IMG/VR virus record: IMGVR_UViG_3300020195_000020
Coordinates: 1-64,000 of that record
DNA from: a virus
Direction: 5' to 3' (one strand)
Length of the DNA: 64,000 bases
Positions 26,866 to 33,588 of this stretch are shown piece by piece. The notes under the pieces were generated by a model that ran no database searches, had not been told where the DNA came from, and was given only the letters and a program-made list of their open reading frames with translations. The translations under genes and the position numbers were made by a program. Within the stretch, counting starts at the first letter, position 1, and every line of letters starts with the position of its first letter.

Positions 26866-28037
26866 GGGATGTCGGTTTCGCTTGGTATGACTGTTGACCA
26901 TGGCGGGCCGCAGAGAGCCGGCATCCCGCTTTGACCAGCGTACATGGTTTCCGTCCCGTGACTCGACATGAGGATCGCGTAGATCGAGTACCTGATGTCC
27001 TCGCCGATAAACCTTACCGAGCCATCGGCATAGGCCACATTGAACCCGCCTGGATGGTTGCTCGCCGGCCGGGCGAACCACCACGCTTTAATATCGGCCG
27101 CAGTGACGGCACCAACTGCCGGCGGCAATATCGGCATGCGGTTGACTTGAATCGGCGGAAGATCAGGGCCAGCAGGGGGAACGCCCCAGAGCGCTCCCAG
27201 ACGCCACTCTTCGTCGCCGTAGTTGCGCCAGGTCATGTTCCAGTTTACCGTCACCGGGATGCCCAGCGTCTCGCCAATCTCGGCGCCGCGATTCTCAGCG
27301 AGCATGATCGTCCGGCTCACGCCATCCTGCCTGGTGAGCGTCGCCGGGTCCATTTTGACGAACGGCTTCTTGTTGCCCGCGGAGCCCGCGTATGCCTGAT
27401 TAAAGCAGAGCCCGTTCGCGGGCCAGTCGAGCGGGATTGATTGCGCGTTGTCCACGTCGGCCATCCCGGCGTTCGGGAAGTAGTTCATGGCCGGGCCTTG
27501 CAGCGTGGTTACGGAATCGCTGGGGCACAGCAGGACTTCGATCGGTCGGTTCGGCAGATTGCCCGTCATGCGATACTGCGTATAGATGTCGTTGCGCTCC
27601 ATATAAGGCAGCAGAGCCGGCACCCAACCAACGTACCCAGGTGTCGGCACGCCGGTCGGATTTTCACGGGCGTAGACCAACCCAGGAAAGTAGTCCTTGC
27701 TGGTGCAGACCTGGATCATCGCCATCGCGGTCTGCCGGATATTGTTCGTGCAGGTCGCGCGCCGGCCGGCCTCGCGGGCTCGTTGCACGGCCGGAATCAA
27801 CAGGCCCATCAGCATGGCGATAATGGCGATCACAACCAGCAACTCGACGAGGGTGAAGGCGCGCCGTTTCATTTTGTTACCTTGAATTGAAGTGCATGCC
27901 CGGCGAAGCGTTGCTCGCACCCAATTCGAGAGGTCCATGCCGGACTTCTCGGCTTCGGCAAGAAACGCTTGCTTCTCTTCCTTGGTCAGGCGCAGCTCGC
28001 AGCGTGCGGTGCGCTCAGGTCGAATCGTTGTGGCCAT
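26862..28037 (-). CDS. RHH domain fused to DUF1559 prepilin-like protein
   Basis: Read from the ATG at 28037 this is 391 residues. Residues 1-55 look like a ribbon-helix-helix DNA-binding domain (CELRLTKEEKQAF, then SGMDLSNWVRATLRRA). After residue 55 comes a type IV prepilin N-terminus (RRAFTLVELLVVIAIIAML) and a full DUF1559 domain ending with the H-X9-DG signature (NHPGGFNVAYADG). There is no stop between the parts. An internal ATG at 27872 with a modest AAGG site would make the 336-residue prepilin alone. DUF1559 proteins are a planctomycete hallmark; their role is unclear but they are presumed pseudopilin-like surface proteins. Confidence 0.85.
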   Translation of the reverse strand: MATTIRPERTARCELRLTKEEKQAFLAEAEKSGMDLSNWVRATLRRACTSIQGNKMKRRAFTLVELLVVIAIIAMLMGLLIPAVQRAREAGRRATCTNNIRQTAMAMIQVCTSKDYFPGLVYARENPTGVPTPGYVGWVPALLPYMERNDIYTQYRMTGNLPNRPIEVLLCPSDSVTTLQGPAMNYFPNAGMADVDNAQSIPLDWPANGLCFNQAYAGSAGNKKPFVKMDPATLTRQDGVSRTIMLAENRGAEIGETLGIPVTVNWNMTWRNYGDEEWRLGALWGVPPAGPDLPPIQVNRMPILPPAVGAVTAADIKAWWFARPASNHPGGFNVAYADGSVRFIGEDIRYSIYAILMSSHGTETMYAGQSGMPALCGPPWSTVIPSETDIP

Positions 28038-28044
28038 GCCGTAC

Positions 28045-28073
28045 AGTGTACGTACGACGCGAACTTGATACAA
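28045..28073 (-). promoter_or_regulatory. Putative promoter with GTACA operator at the RHH gene start
   Basis: On the minus strand TTGTAT (28068-28073), a 17-base spacer and TACACT (28045-28050) form a plausible promoter whose start would fall at or next to the ATG at 28037, implying a nearly leaderless mRNA. The -10 is embedded in a palindrome GTACAGTGTAC (28041-28051) that is followed by GTACGTAC (28048-28055). RHH proteins commonly autoregulate by binding such short repeats; this is inference. Confidence 0.4.
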
Positions 28074-28103
28074 GCTGCACGCCCGATCAGTCGTAGCGTG
28101 CGC

Positions 28104-28307
28104 CTATTGGCTATACCCGAGCTCGCCGCCGGCCGGCTCGCGGGGATCGTCGCCGCTCTTCACCTGGTTGATAATGCGCACCAGGGCGCGATCGCCAATA
28201 TGCGGCGCGTGGGCCCGCAAGATCCGCTCGACCCGGCCATGCTCACGCTCTAGCGCCGCGTCGACAGCTTGATCGACTGCCGCTTGAACTTCCTCGTTGG
28301 TGGCCAT
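28104..28307 (-). CDS. Small helical hypothetical protein
   Basis: A 67-residue protein between integrase and the RHH/DUF1559 gene. A GGGAGGG ribosome binding site precedes the ATG at 28307. It begins with an acidic helix (MATNEEVQAAVDQAVDAALE) and ends with a Gly-rich tail. Not recognised. Confidence 0.6.
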   Translation of the reverse strand: MATNEEVQAAVDQAVDAALEREHGRVERILRAHAPHIGDRALVRIINQVKSGDDPREPAGGELGYSQ

Positions 28308-28376
28308 CGTCCAGCCCTCCCATGGCAGATTATCATACCCTTCCGATGGCTAGTCTCTGTTAGGGCGGCAGATGCG

Positions 28377-29369
28377 TCAACGACTGAGGCCGGCTTTTCG
28401 GCCGAACCAGCGGCGAACCAGTGCGATCGTGCGGCGTGTAAGTCCAATTCGTGGCAATTCTTGGGTGACTGCTGGCAAGCCTGGCCTGGGAAGTATTTTT
28501 GCCGCCGACTGCTGTCCGCAGATGGTGGGGTCGAGGTACTTTCGGGTCGTCTTGCCGTCCTCGTGTCCGAGCATCAATTGAGGATCGAGTCCCAGCCGCT
28601 TGCCGTGCGTTGCGGCGCTCTTGCGGAGACAGTGAAAGCGGAATTGGCGACTGCTCGGCAGGCCCGCGCGGCGCTGCACTTCGGCGTAGCGATAGTAGAT
28701 GTGGCTCTCGGAAAATGGCCAAGGAAAGACTTCGTCGCCCTTGGAGAAGGTCCGCAGCCGCCGCAGTAGCGCCACCGTCTCGGCATGCAGCTCGTAGGTC
28801 ATGTCTTTGCGTTTGCCTTTGCGGAATTCGGCCGGCACCCGCACCCAGCCGCCGTCCAGGTCGAACCATTCCCATCGCGATTTACGCAGCGGAGAAATCC
28901 GCTCGGCGGTGTCCCAGCCGAGGTTGTGCAAAGTCTCCCACCAGAGGCCCGCCGGCACGGGACCAATGTAGCCTGGCGTGGCGCGGCAGGCGGCAAACAG
29001 CGACTCGAGTTGCGGCATGGTCCAGGCCCGTGGATCGCGATCGGGCTGCACTTCCGGGTCGACGTCGGGCCATTCCTGCAGAAAGCCTTTGCGGCAGGCA
29101 AATCGCCAGATGGCCAGGAGCTGCGATCGCTCCTTGTTGGCGCTGGATGGGCTCAGGCCGCGGCCCATCATCCACGCCATGAGCCGCGAGACGTTGTCGT
29201 CGGTTAGATCGACGAGCAATGCGTCGCGCTGGAGAAAGGTGCTGAAGTTTCGCACCGAGAACGCGTACAGCCGGCGAGTGTTGTCGGCGCGGCCGCGCAA
29301 CTTCAAGGGGATGTACTGGTCCTCAAAAAACGACTTTAACGACTGTCCAGGACAAATCATTGCGTTCAC
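28377..29369 (-). CDS. Tyrosine recombinase (integrase)
   Basis: A 330-residue integrase that should catalyse site-specific integration and excision of the phage. An N-terminal SAM-like core-binding domain (about 10-110) precedes the catalytic domain, where R157 (AERIS), H246 and R249 (HCLR), H269 (LGHE) and the nucleophile Y278 (RKYLD) are all present, so it is probably active. The GTG at 29369 is the longest start; an ATG at 29360 is better spaced from AGGTGA. It reads leftward and is divergent from the HTH gene at 29861. I could not locate attP. Confidence 0.92.
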   Translation of the reverse strand: MNAMICPGQSLKSFFEDQYIPLKLRGRADNTRRLYAFSVRNFSTFLQRDALLVDLTDDNVSRLMAWMMGRGLSPSSANKERSQLLAIWRFACRKGFLQEWPDVDPEVQPDRDPRAWTMPQLESLFAACRATPGYIGPVPAGLWWETLHNLGWDTAERISPLRKSRWEWFDLDGGWVRVPAEFRKGKRKDMTYELHAETVALLRRLRTFSKGDEVFPWPFSESHIYYRYAEVQRRAGLPSSRQFRFHCLRKSAATHGKRLGLDPQLMLGHEDGKTTRKYLDPTICGQQSAAKILPRPGLPAVTQELPRIGLTRRTIALVRRWFGRKAGLSR

Positions 29370-29750
29370 CTGATGCCCCGGGTGCTACCCCGCCCCACCT
29401 GGGCGTTGTGCTATCCCGAACAACCCTACCACGGGTTTGGTCTCGCGCTCCTCGTAAACGACCCATCTTGGGCACTCCTCTCCTAGTTTTTCTGATCGCC
29501 AAAATGAAAAACCGGCAAAGTTTTCCAGGCCGACGCCGCATGGATCGAACAGCCCTTGCCAAGTCCTGTCCTCTCCGTTCGCTATCGCACGTTAATTGGC
29601 GAGGAAATTGAAGTCAACAAGTTTGCCGAATCGCACGGGACACAGTCGCAAATCTCTGCGGAATTCCTTACGTGCTCCGCGCAATCGGCCAGTGAAAACG
29701 ATCGACGAGTTGATGGCGGCGCCAGAGTAGCCGCGCAGCGAAGTGTGAAA
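29370..29750. other. Divergent control region upstream of integrase
   Basis: The 381 bases between the integrase start and the long inverted repeat contain no convincing gene. A plus-strand reading frame from a TTG at 29556 lacks a ribosome binding site and runs into the terminator stem. The region has a lower GC content than its surroundings and probably holds the integrase promoter and possibly attP, but I see no repeat that would mark an attachment core. Confidence 0.4.
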
Positions 29751-29823
29751 AAGAAAATCGGCGGGGCCGGTGCAAGCCGGGCGGCGCTGCTAACGAGCCG
29801 TTTGCAACCCCGCCGATTTTCTT
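29751..29823. terminator. Bidirectional terminator-like inverted repeat
   Basis: A perfect 16-bp inverted repeat (29751-29766 with 29808-29823) with a GC-rich core and A-rich/T-rich ends, enclosing 41 bases. Both directions would give a hairpin followed by Us. It separates the integrase control region from the promoter of the HTH gene and would insulate the two. Confidence 0.7.
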
Positions 29824-29825
29824 GA

Positions 29826-29853
29826 TTGAAAAGTCTAATTCTTGCCTTACAAT
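29826..29853 (+). promoter_or_regulatory. Putative promoter/operator of the HTH regulator
   Basis: TTGAAA (29826-29831), a 16-base spacer and TACAAT (29848-29853). The predicted transcription start is at or next to the ATG at 29861, again implying a short or absent leader. The spacer contains AAGTCTAA (29831-29838), the same 8-mer that forms the inverted repeat at the end of the gene (30089-30112), so it may be an operator for the encoded protein. Confidence 0.5.
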
Positions 29854-29860
29854 TGGGGCC

Positions 29861-30100
29861 ATGTCAATGTCCATCGGAACACTGCTAACGACCCAGGAAG
29901 TCGCTGACCTGTTAGGGGTTAATACCTCTCGGGTGAGCCAGCTCGTGGGTGAGGGACGGATGCGGCCCAAGCAACGGGTCGGATCCGCAATGCTGTTTGA
30001 ACGCGACGATGTGATAGCTTTCTCGAAAATACCGCGGGCGACCGGTCGCCCGAAGGATTCTGCAAAAAAAGTTCGAAGGTCTATTGCAAAGTCTAAGTGA
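29861..30100 (+). CDS. Excisionase-like HTH regulator
   Basis: A 79-residue protein with a MerR/excisionase-type helix-turn-helix (LLTTQEVADLLGVNTSRVSQ) followed by the wing (RPKQRVGSAMLFERDDVIAF) and a basic tail. Such proteins direct excision or act as small repressors. It is divergent from integrase, the expected place for a recombination directionality factor or lysogeny regulator. A second ATG lies at 29867. The stop codon is inside a 9-bp inverted repeat (30089-30112). Confidence 0.8.
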   Translation: MSMSIGTLLTTQEVADLLGVNTSRVSQLVGEGRMRPKQRVGSAMLFERDDVIAFSKIPRATGRPKDSAKKVRRSIAKSK

Positions 30101-30112
30101 GCGCTTAGACTT
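30089..30112. promoter_or_regulatory. Inverted repeat AAGTCTAAG over the HTH gene stop
   Basis: AAGTCTAAG and CTTAGACTT with a 6-base spacer containing the stop codon. The half-site also occurs in the gene's own promoter spacer (29831-29838). It could be an operator or a weak hairpin terminator; there is no long T run. Confidence 0.55.
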
Positions 30113-30397
30113 ATCCGCGTTGAGGCCAACCCGGCATGCAAACCGGCTGGTCTCTGAGTTTCGTTAGCGTCTCTTGCCCACCTCTGGGCATCCGACGCAC
30201 TGCGTTGCGTTGGTTCTAACCGTCGGTCTAAGGGCTCCCTCATTACGCCTTCACTCGGCGCGTGGCTCGTCGCCGCGCTTTAGTTGCCCCCACTCCCGCG
30301 GTTGGAACTTCGTTGGCTCGGTTGCCCAGGGGACCCGCATTTGTCCCCTGGGCCCCGGGTTCGTGTGGAACCGTCAACCGCTTGGAGGACTGCGCCA
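30113..30397 (+). other. Structured leader of the rightward early operon
   Basis: A 285-base gene-free stretch. It can form a stem-loop with a symmetric internal loop (GCGTC 30167-30171 with GACGC 30194-30198, and TGCCC with GGGCA inside), and a perfect 11-bp stem (30324-30334 with 30343-30353). Neither is followed by Ts. No promoter is obvious. A good ribosome binding site (GGAGG) for the next gene lies at its end. Confidence 0.5.
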
Positions 30398-30724
30398 ATG
30401 GTTAGCTTTGAGGCGACTCCCGAGGAATTTCAGGCGATGCGCGCGATTGCCGTGCGATCGCGGAAGGTACTGACCGGCGAAAACGCCCGGTATGGCGACA
30501 CGGCCATGGACCTGTCCGCCTGCCACGCCAACGGATGCCCGTTGGATTTTGAGAAGTTGCTCGCCGCTCCCGACTTCGACTTCATCCATGACGTGCTGGG
30601 CATTCGTCGCCACCTCGATCGGGCGACGGGCAATCTGATGGATTGCTTTGTGCCGCGGTGCGCCAAGCCGGAGAAGCCGACGCGTGTCCGCCGCCGCCCG
30701 TCTCGATCCAAGGTTTCCTCGTGA
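30398..30724 (+). CDS. Small conserved-looking phage protein
   Basis: A 108-residue protein preceded by GGAGG. It starts MVSFEATPEEFQAM and contains the distinctive MDLSACHANGCPLDFEKLL and FDFIHDVLGIRRHLDR segments with a following CFVPRC. I have the impression of a small family present in planctomycete and other phages (possibly DUF6874-like), but I would not assert the name. Function unknown. Confidence 0.65.
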   Translation: MVSFEATPEEFQAMRAIAVRSRKVLTGENARYGDTAMDLSACHANGCPLDFEKLLAAPDFDFIHDVLGIRRHLDRATGNLMDCFVPRCAKPEKPTRVRRRPSRSKVSS

Positions 30725-30739
30725 TTCTGGGATTAGATC

Positions 30740-30916
30740 ATGGCCAAAGTGAGCACCTCCTACGCCAAAGTCGTTGAGCACCTCGAGGAGGCCCGCTCGG
30801 TGATTGATGGTGAGGTGGATTGCGAATCGCCCGAATACCGCGCGTTGGACGAGCTCCACCGTGCGGTCGACGAGCTGCATACGGTCGTCGGGTTGATCGT
30901 CAGGGAAAACAAGTAG
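30740..30916 (+). CDS. 58-residue helical hypothetical protein
   Basis: Short acidic protein starting MAKVSTSYAKVVEHLEEARS; composition and heptad-like spacing suggest one helical hairpin. It starts 15 bases after the previous stop in the same operon. Codon usage is GC-rich at third positions, like that of its neighbours, which supports it as coding. Confidence 0.5.
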   Translation: MAKVSTSYAKVVEHLEEARSVIDGEVDCESPEYRALDELHRAVDELHTVVGLIVRENK

Positions 30917-30985
30917 GACCAGGTCGGCAGGATTCTTTCGAGCAAGGAACGCGGGAGCCGGTACGCCGGCCATGGATACGACGCC

Positions 30986-31291
30986 ATGCACTCGACTCAG
31001 CAGTTTCTCAATTTCGAAGGAGCGATTCCCCTGGCCCGCGCGACCGACCATGAGTCGAGCCACGCGGCGGCCGAGCGGAAGGAATCCAGCGGCTGCGCCA
31101 AGCAAGACCGGGTGCGGGTGCTGGAATCCCTGCGGAAACTCGGCAAAGCGGTGACCAGCAAGCAACTCGCGGCCGTGATGGGCGTCGACCGGTACATGAC
31201 CGCCAGGCGGTTACCGGACCTGGCCAAGATGGGCCTCGTGAAGTGCGAGGCCTACGAAGGCCGCGAGCTGATGTGGAGTGCGAAGGAGTAG
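30986..31291 (+). CDS. Winged-helix regulator
   Basis: A 101-residue protein. Residues 40-100 form a winged helix-turn-helix (QDRVRVLESLRKLGKAVTSK, then VMGVDRYMTARRLPDLAKMG and the wing KCEAYEGRELMW). The N-terminal 35 residues are less ordered. It is adjacent to CsrA and probably a transcription regulator of early genes. Confidence 0.7.
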   Translation: MHSTQQFLNFEGAIPLARATDHESSHAAAERKESSGCAKQDRVRVLESLRKLGKAVTSKQLAAVMGVDRYMTARRLPDLAKMGLVKCEAYEGRELMWSAKE

Positions 31292-31355
31292 GGGCCGGCG
31301 AACGATTCGCCCGCCAGGACAGGAAGTTTCAATACCGTCAGAGAAGGAGCGCGTG

Positions 31356-31538
31356 ATGCTGGTTCTATCCAGGAAAAAGAACGAATCGATCGTGATCAAT
31401 AGCGACATCACGATCACGGTCGTCGAAATCCGCGGTGACAAGGTCCGCCTCGGCATCGAGGCACCCAAGGACATTCCCGTTCACCGCCGCGAAGTGAAGG
31501 ACGCGATCGATCGCGAGATCGCCGCCCACAAAACGTAA
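31356..31538 (+). CDS. csrA: Carbon storage regulator CsrA
   Basis: A 60-residue RNA-binding translational regulator with the complete CsrA sequence pattern: MLVLSRKKNESIVI, the central VRLGIEAPKDIPVHRREV and the conserved residues L4, R6 and R44 needed for binding GGA motifs in mRNA leaders. AAGGAG precedes the ATG at 31356. Being phage-encoded, it may reprogramme translation of host or phage mRNAs. Several genes in this window have hairpins next to their Shine-Dalgarno sequences, which are typical CsrA target features. Confidence 0.93.
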   Translation: MLVLSRKKNESIVINSDITITVVEIRGDKVRLGIEAPKDIPVHRREVKDAIDREIAAHKT

Positions 31539-31624
31539 GCCAGTATGTGCCGGCCCGCGCGCGATTCTTGCCTGATCTCGCCGCGGGGCTGACGCAACCC
31601 AGGGAACCGGGTTGCTCTCACGGT

Positions 31625-31662
31625 GCCGGGTGAAACAGGACTGTTGATCCCGGCGACTTTTT
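31625..31662 (+). terminator. Terminator-like hairpin after csrA
   Basis: GCCGGG (31625-31630) pairs with CCCGGC (31649-31654), followed within two bases by CTTTTT. The next start codon is 28 bases downstream. An additional stem (GCAACCC with GGGTTGC, about 31597-31618) precedes it. Confidence 0.5.
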
Positions 31663-31689
31663 ACAAACCATCCAGACACGGGGGCGATT

Positions 31690-32634
31690 ATGGCCAAGCG
31701 AGCGAAGAAGGACGACAGCGAGCGCAAAAAGAAAAAGGTTTCGATCAAGTCACTCGATCGCAAGCCGGAAAAGAAGGGCGACCCACAGCCGCATGCCTAT
31801 CGAATCCTCGACTTCCTGCTCGAGGAGAAGCACTCAGACCTGATCAAGGCCGAGGCGCGGATTGCGATCGCCTACCAAATGTCCGCCATTCGCGAGGACA
31901 TGGATGGCACGATGGGGTTCGGCAAGGTCAAGCTGGGCAGCGATCTCGATCGAGCCTACGCCGATTACGACTTCGTGTTCATCATCCCCCACGAGCTGTG
32001 GCAGCATAGCGACGAGTACCGTCGCCACGCGATCATCGACTACCACCTGTGCGCCTGCGCCATTCGCAAGGGGCCCAGTGGCGAAGACCAGGTCGATGAT
32101 GAAGACCGGACCGTGTTCCGCGTCCGCAAGCCGATCAAGGTCTTCCCAGAGAACGTCGGCCGGTATGGGCTCTGGCAGAGTGAAAGCGTGCTGGACGCTG
32201 TCAAGCGTTACAACGACAGCCGGCGACCGCTGCTTCCCGATGATCGTCCGCGGGCCCATTCGTTCAGCGAGGGCGCTCCCAAATCGCCCAGCGAGACCAG
32301 CACCACCACGCCCGACGGCATTGCTGCCAACGACCCCGACGCCGAAGTCGACAAGGTCAACGGCAAAGCCCATACCAACGGCCACGGCGGCGCCTGGAAG
32401 GCGATCAGGGTCGAGCTGCTCGGCGATGTGCCGGCTCCGTTGCTCAAGTCGTTGCACTCGGCTGGTCTGCCGACGCTGGGCATGATCGCCCAGTTTGAAG
32501 AGTCGAACGGCCGCGAGGCGTTCAATGACTTGAAGGGCATGGGCGAAGGTCGGGCCAACATGCTCCGCGAGCTGATGGCCGATCATCGCAACGCGAACCC
32601 CAAGCTGTATCCCGAGTTGGCCGCGGCCAACTGA
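31690..32634 (+). CDS. Degenerate phage metallopeptidase with helix-hairpin-helix tail
   Basis: A 314-residue protein. A Lys-rich N-terminus is followed by a domain (about 35-160) that aligns with putative phage metallopeptidases (PF18894): the WxxxSDExRRxAIID pattern is retained, but where the family has DHELCHC, with the HExxH zinc site, this protein has DYHLCAC. All three catalytic positions are changed, so it is probably not a protease. A variable linker (190-240) leads to a C-terminal helix-hairpin-helix domain (LLKSLHSAGLPTLGMIAQF) that could bind DNA. Confidence 0.75.
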   Translation: MAKRAKKDDSERKKKKVSIKSLDRKPEKKGDPQPHAYRILDFLLEEKHSDLIKAEARIAIAYQMSAIREDMDGTMGFGKVKLGSDLDRAYADYDFVFIIPHELWQHSDEYRRHAIIDYHLCACAIRKGPSGEDQVDDEDRTVFRVRKPIKVFPENVGRYGLWQSESVLDAVKRYNDSRRPLLPDDRPRAHSFSEGAPKSPSETSTTTPDGIAANDPDAEVDKVNGKAHTNGHGGAWKAIRVELLGDVPAPLLKSLHSAGLPTLGMIAQFEESNGREAFNDLKGMGEGRANMLRELMADHRNANPKLYPELAAAN

Positions 32635-32649
32635 GCGTATCGAGAGGCC

Positions 32650-32709
32650 CCGTTGGCGTCGGACCGGTTTCTATTCACCCGGCTTAAACCCGACGCCAAC
32701 GGCTCTTTT
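32650..32709 (+). terminator. Terminator-like hairpin with 13-bp perfect stem
   Basis: CCGTTGGCGTCGG (32650-32662) pairs exactly with 32690-32702, followed by CTC and TTTT. The next start codon is at 32741, 32 bases on. Confidence 0.7.
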
Positions 32710-32740
32710 CTGCCAACCGTCACACGAGGGACTACCGAAC

Positions 32741-33289
32741 ATGCAATCTGGCAACACCGCGGCGCCGCTCCGGATGGTCGAGCTGCGCAATATCGAGATC
32801 TTCGATATTCCAGAAATCCGCCGCATACACCGGCTGTGCTTCGAGTCGATCACGTCCGAAGCCGAGCTCATGACCGAGCTCGCGGCGCCCAACCGCTGCT
32901 GCATCGCTCTCGATGAGCCGGCCCCGCGGCTGACCCTTTCCATGCGGGGCTTCCTGGTCTTCGCCCACACGCCCAACGTGCTGACGATCACGGCCATGGC
33001 TGTCTCGCCCGAATATCAGCGGGCTGGCTACGGCGCCATGCTGGTCGGCCACCTGATGCACGCGCTGGCCGAGGGAACCTGGTCGCGGATCGAGGCCTAT
33101 GTGCGCGAGAGCAACGACCGCGGGGCCTTGTTCCTGCAGCGGCTGGGGTTCCGCGCGGCCCGACTGATTCCCGGGCACTTTGCCAACCCGGTGGAAGACG
33201 CCTACCGGATGGTCTATCGCAAGCCGGCCGTGGTGAAACCGGTGGTCCGGCCCGCCGACGATGCCTGCGGAGAGGAGGGCGGTTCGTGA
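32741..33289 (+). CDS. GNAT family N-acetyltransferase
   Basis: A 182-residue RimI-like acetyltransferase that would use acetyl-CoA. Motif A (VSPEYQRAGYGAMLVGHLM) with the pyrophosphate-binding loop is near residues 88-106, and the ESNDRGALFLQRLGFRA segment corresponds to motif B. The N-terminal strand-helix (RNIEIFDIPEIRRIHRLCF) is normal. The substrate is unknown. It overlaps the next gene by GTGA. Confidence 0.88.
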   Translation: MQSGNTAAPLRMVELRNIEIFDIPEIRRIHRLCFESITSEAELMTELAAPNRCCIALDEPAPRLTLSMRGFLVFAHTPNVLTITAMAVSPEYQRAGYGAMLVGHLMHALAEGTWSRIEAYVRESNDRGALFLQRLGFRAARLIPGHFANPVEDAYRMVYRKPAVVKPVVRPADDACGEEGGS

Positions 33290-33588
33290 GCGAATACTTT
33301 GTCGCACCTGCCGACGACCTGTCCGACCAGGTGCACCTCGACGAGCTCGCCGACAAGCTCCGCGCGTGTGCGAACACCCGCGAAGTGATTCGGGTTCGCG
33401 ACGAGTACCTGGGCAGCAAGACCCCGCTCAAGCGGAAGCGGGCGATCGACTATGCCCGCGATCTCTGTTGGGAGCGTAGCCACACTCTGTTTCCGCCGCC
33501 GGCCATCGGCACCCCCGGAAAGGCTGCCGCCGATGCCGCCCTGGCCAATCGTGAACAACTAGCGCGTGAACAGGAGCCCCGATCGTGA
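33286..33588 (+). CDS. Hypothetical protein
   Basis: A 100-residue protein starting at a GTG that overlaps the GNAT stop. Charged and helical, with RVRDEYLGSKTPLKRKRAID in the middle. Not recognised. Coupled to both neighbours by 4-base overlaps, so it is part of one translational unit. Confidence 0.6.
   Translation: MSEYFVAPADDLSDQVHLDELADKLRACANTREVIRVRDEYLGSKTPLKRKRAIDYARDLCWERSHTLFPPPAIGTPGKAAADAALANREQLAREQEPRS

Noticed and set aside
26862-28073. DUF1559 gene as host chromosome flanking a prophage end
   Set aside because: Phage genes lie on both sides, and the gene is coupled by ATGA overlap to a neighbour inside the phage cluster, so it is part of the element.
29556-29825. 89-residue plus-strand reading frame upstream of the HTH gene
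   Set aside because: TTG start without a ribosome binding site, unlikely composition, and it runs through the long terminator-like inverted repeat.
30113-30397. tRNA or other known RNA gene in the early leader
   Set aside because: Hairpins are present, but no cloverleaf, anticodon arm or T-loop consensus could be built. No tRNA was seen anywhere in the window.
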